Shown here piece by piece: positions 62,678-64,000 of a stretch of 64,000 nt of DNA. The position numbers were made by a program, and so were the translations under genes. Origin of the DNA: Varroa destructor (lineage: Eukaryota; Arthropoda; Arachnida; Mesostigmata; Varroidae); assembly GCF_002443255.2 (NCBI RefSeq), contig NW_019211455.1:4384597-4448596 (forward strand), read 5' to 3'. Numbering within the stretch: position 1 is the stretch's first letter; every line of letters begins with the position of its first letter. The notes below the pieces were generated by a model that was not told where the DNA came from, did no database searches, and worked only from the letters and a program-made list of their open reading frames with translations.

Positions 62678-63590
62678 ATGCTCATCGGGTTAATTGCCAA
62701 GCGCTTGGTGATGAATTCAGCGTTCATCTCGCGATCGCTGAATACCAGCCGTCTGCAGGTATCTATCTAACCCGAAAGCCCCATTTTGTTCTCAATAATA
62801 TGGGACAAGCCACGAGCCAGTCCGCCCGCCTCCATTGGAGACCAAAATATGTTCGAAATATCAGGCGCGAGGTAAAGAAATTATCGAAATGTGCTACTAT
62901 CCCGCAAACATGGTACATCGACGTCACAGGTTCAAAGAAAAAAAAAGCTTGTTGACCTAATGCAGTAACACATTTTTCCAATGCATTAGACGTGTAGCGA
63001 CAGTTATGAAATTGGTTCCTATTTGAATCGGCTTAAACACACTGTCGAGTCTGAGCAATCCGTGGTTCGTTCTTTAGAGATGAAGAAATGTTCGATTTAT
63101 TTAGACCGCAGTGTAAAGTAACATTTGGACTCTGGCTTACCTGTATGTGTAACGGATAGTACATCTTATTCTTATCACATTTCTTAGGTCAGTACTATAA
63201 TATATGCTTTTCTCTTCAGTGTATGGTGCATACTTGACTAAGTTTTTCTACTAGTGCATTGATACTGCGGAAGAGGATGGTCTTACATACATATTTATAA
63301 CTTAATCTAATTGTATTCATTCTTTTACGTACATATTACTGGCAGGTGATCATTAACTACCACGTTTATCAATAAATGTGTTACTCAAGGCTGGATGCTG
63401 TACTGTAAATAACACAAGATTTTCGAATTCGCTTTAGGCTGTCGTTCGCCGATCACACTCGACAGACATAGATGAGGTTGCAAATGCAGCTCGAGCCGCA
63501 AAAAAGCACGCTGCTTCAGGACAGCCGACAATTTTTGCGAAGATTCTTGATGGGACCATTCCAGCAGATATCATTTACGACGACGACAAG
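62678..63590 (+). CDS. HINT-type histidine-triad nucleotide hydrolase, 5' part
   Basis: HINT proteins hydrolyse AMP-lysine and similar phosphoramidates. Exons 62678..62758 and 63438..63590 join in phase 0 (CTGCAG|GTATCT; GCTTTAG). The first encodes a basic, Ser/Arg-rich leader without acidic residues (LIAKRLVMNSAFISRSLN), continued by VVRRSHST, as expected for a mitochondrial presequence. The second enters the HIT fold with PTIFAKILDGTIPADIIYDDDK, matching the family's [21 protein letters not shown]. The exon ends AAG|GTGTCA. The catalytic HxHxH part is not in the window, so the gene continues past the right edge. ATG 62678 begins the leader. An in-frame ATG at 62576 is possible, but TTATTACAG at 62638 looks like an acceptor. 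Confidence 0.75.
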
Positions 63591-64000
63591 GTGTCATATC
63601 GTACAGGTTCTTTAATCCTTAGATAGTCGCAAGCTACAAGTTGTCCACGCAAACTTGCTACCACCCATTCTTTAATAAGGTGGCTCTTTATACATCTGAA
63701 AGAACCAGTAGTATTGCAGGAATCGACAGAAGTAAGGGATTTTACTGAAAACGAGGAGATTTCATACTTACCGCAATTAGTCTTATTTGATCGAACTTAT
63801 TTTTGAGGCAGCAATTTTGATTTAGAGTAGCATAGATTTTGACGGGAAAAAAACCTTAAGCGTAAACAAAATATGGAAATAAGTAATAAGAAAAAGGTCC
63901 TTTTAATTAAATAGATTTTTTTTTATTGTAGTAGGTAATGAATGACCCTTTGTTAACAAAGACAATCAATTTGTGCCTACGTACACACTTTAGGTGATTG
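63591..64000 (+). other. HINT gene intron, incomplete
   Basis: No HIT motif exon was found between the donor at 63591 and the window end. Confidence 0.5.

Noticed and set aside
62617..62955. 112-codon plus-strand frame overlapping the HINT leader
   Set aside because: It is in a different frame from the phase-matched HINT exons and shows no domain.

Overview
The window is intron-rich, AT-rich animal nuclear DNA with one 100-N assembly gap. Introns carry GT..AG borders, 3' ends carry AATAAA signals, and there are mariner and tRNA-derived SINE relics. The CYP307 (spook) cytochrome P450 points to an arthropod, because this family belongs to the ecdysteroid pathway. A parasitiform mite is my best guess from gene divergence and base composition, but the sequence alone does not prove it.

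Layout, left to right. Two phase-matched exons at 0.7-1.3 kb on the minus strand encode a C2H2 zinc finger that runs off the left edge. After repeat-rich DNA with a dead mariner (7.0-7.7 kb), a 12-exon minus-strand gene spans 11.9-22.6 kb. It encodes a GIGYF/Gyf translational repressor with 4EHP-binding, DDX6-binding and GYF elements and the conserved C-terminus. The stretch 22.6-33 kb is nearly gene-free, with one unrecognised two-exon candidate at 29.9-30.7 kb. An intronless short-form adenylate kinase (minus) follows at 33.1-33.7 kb. At 34.7-36.4 kb lie a tRNA-derived SINE and unrecognised possible exons on both strands. NOP16 (plus, 38.9-39.8 kb) and a divergent BTB/BACK/kelch-like protein (minus, 40.2-42.5 kb) are convergent.

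The main find is at 44-57 kb. An intact six-exon spook P450 (CYP307A-type, minus) and an intact tRNA-Leu(AAG) lie in a block of about 4.5 kb (52.3-56.8 kb). A decayed copy of that block sits 8 kb to the left (44.3-48.4 kb). It holds a spook pseudogene (nonsense codon, 7-base deletion, lost splice acceptor, truncated end) and a tRNA-Leu pseudogene in the same order.

The right end holds a compact two-exon GIT-family Arf-GAP/scaffold gene (minus, 59.3-61.3 kb). Its zinc ligands are intact but the catalytic arginine is replaced by phenylalanine. Divergent from it is the 5' part of a HINT-type histidine-triad nucleotide hydrolase (plus, 62.7 kb onward) with a mitochondrial-type presequence.

These are ordinary, functionally unrelated housekeeping and hormone-pathway genes, so no operon logic is expected. 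I annotated by eye from codon frames, splice-phase matching and remembered family motifs. Exon borders are predictions unless stated.
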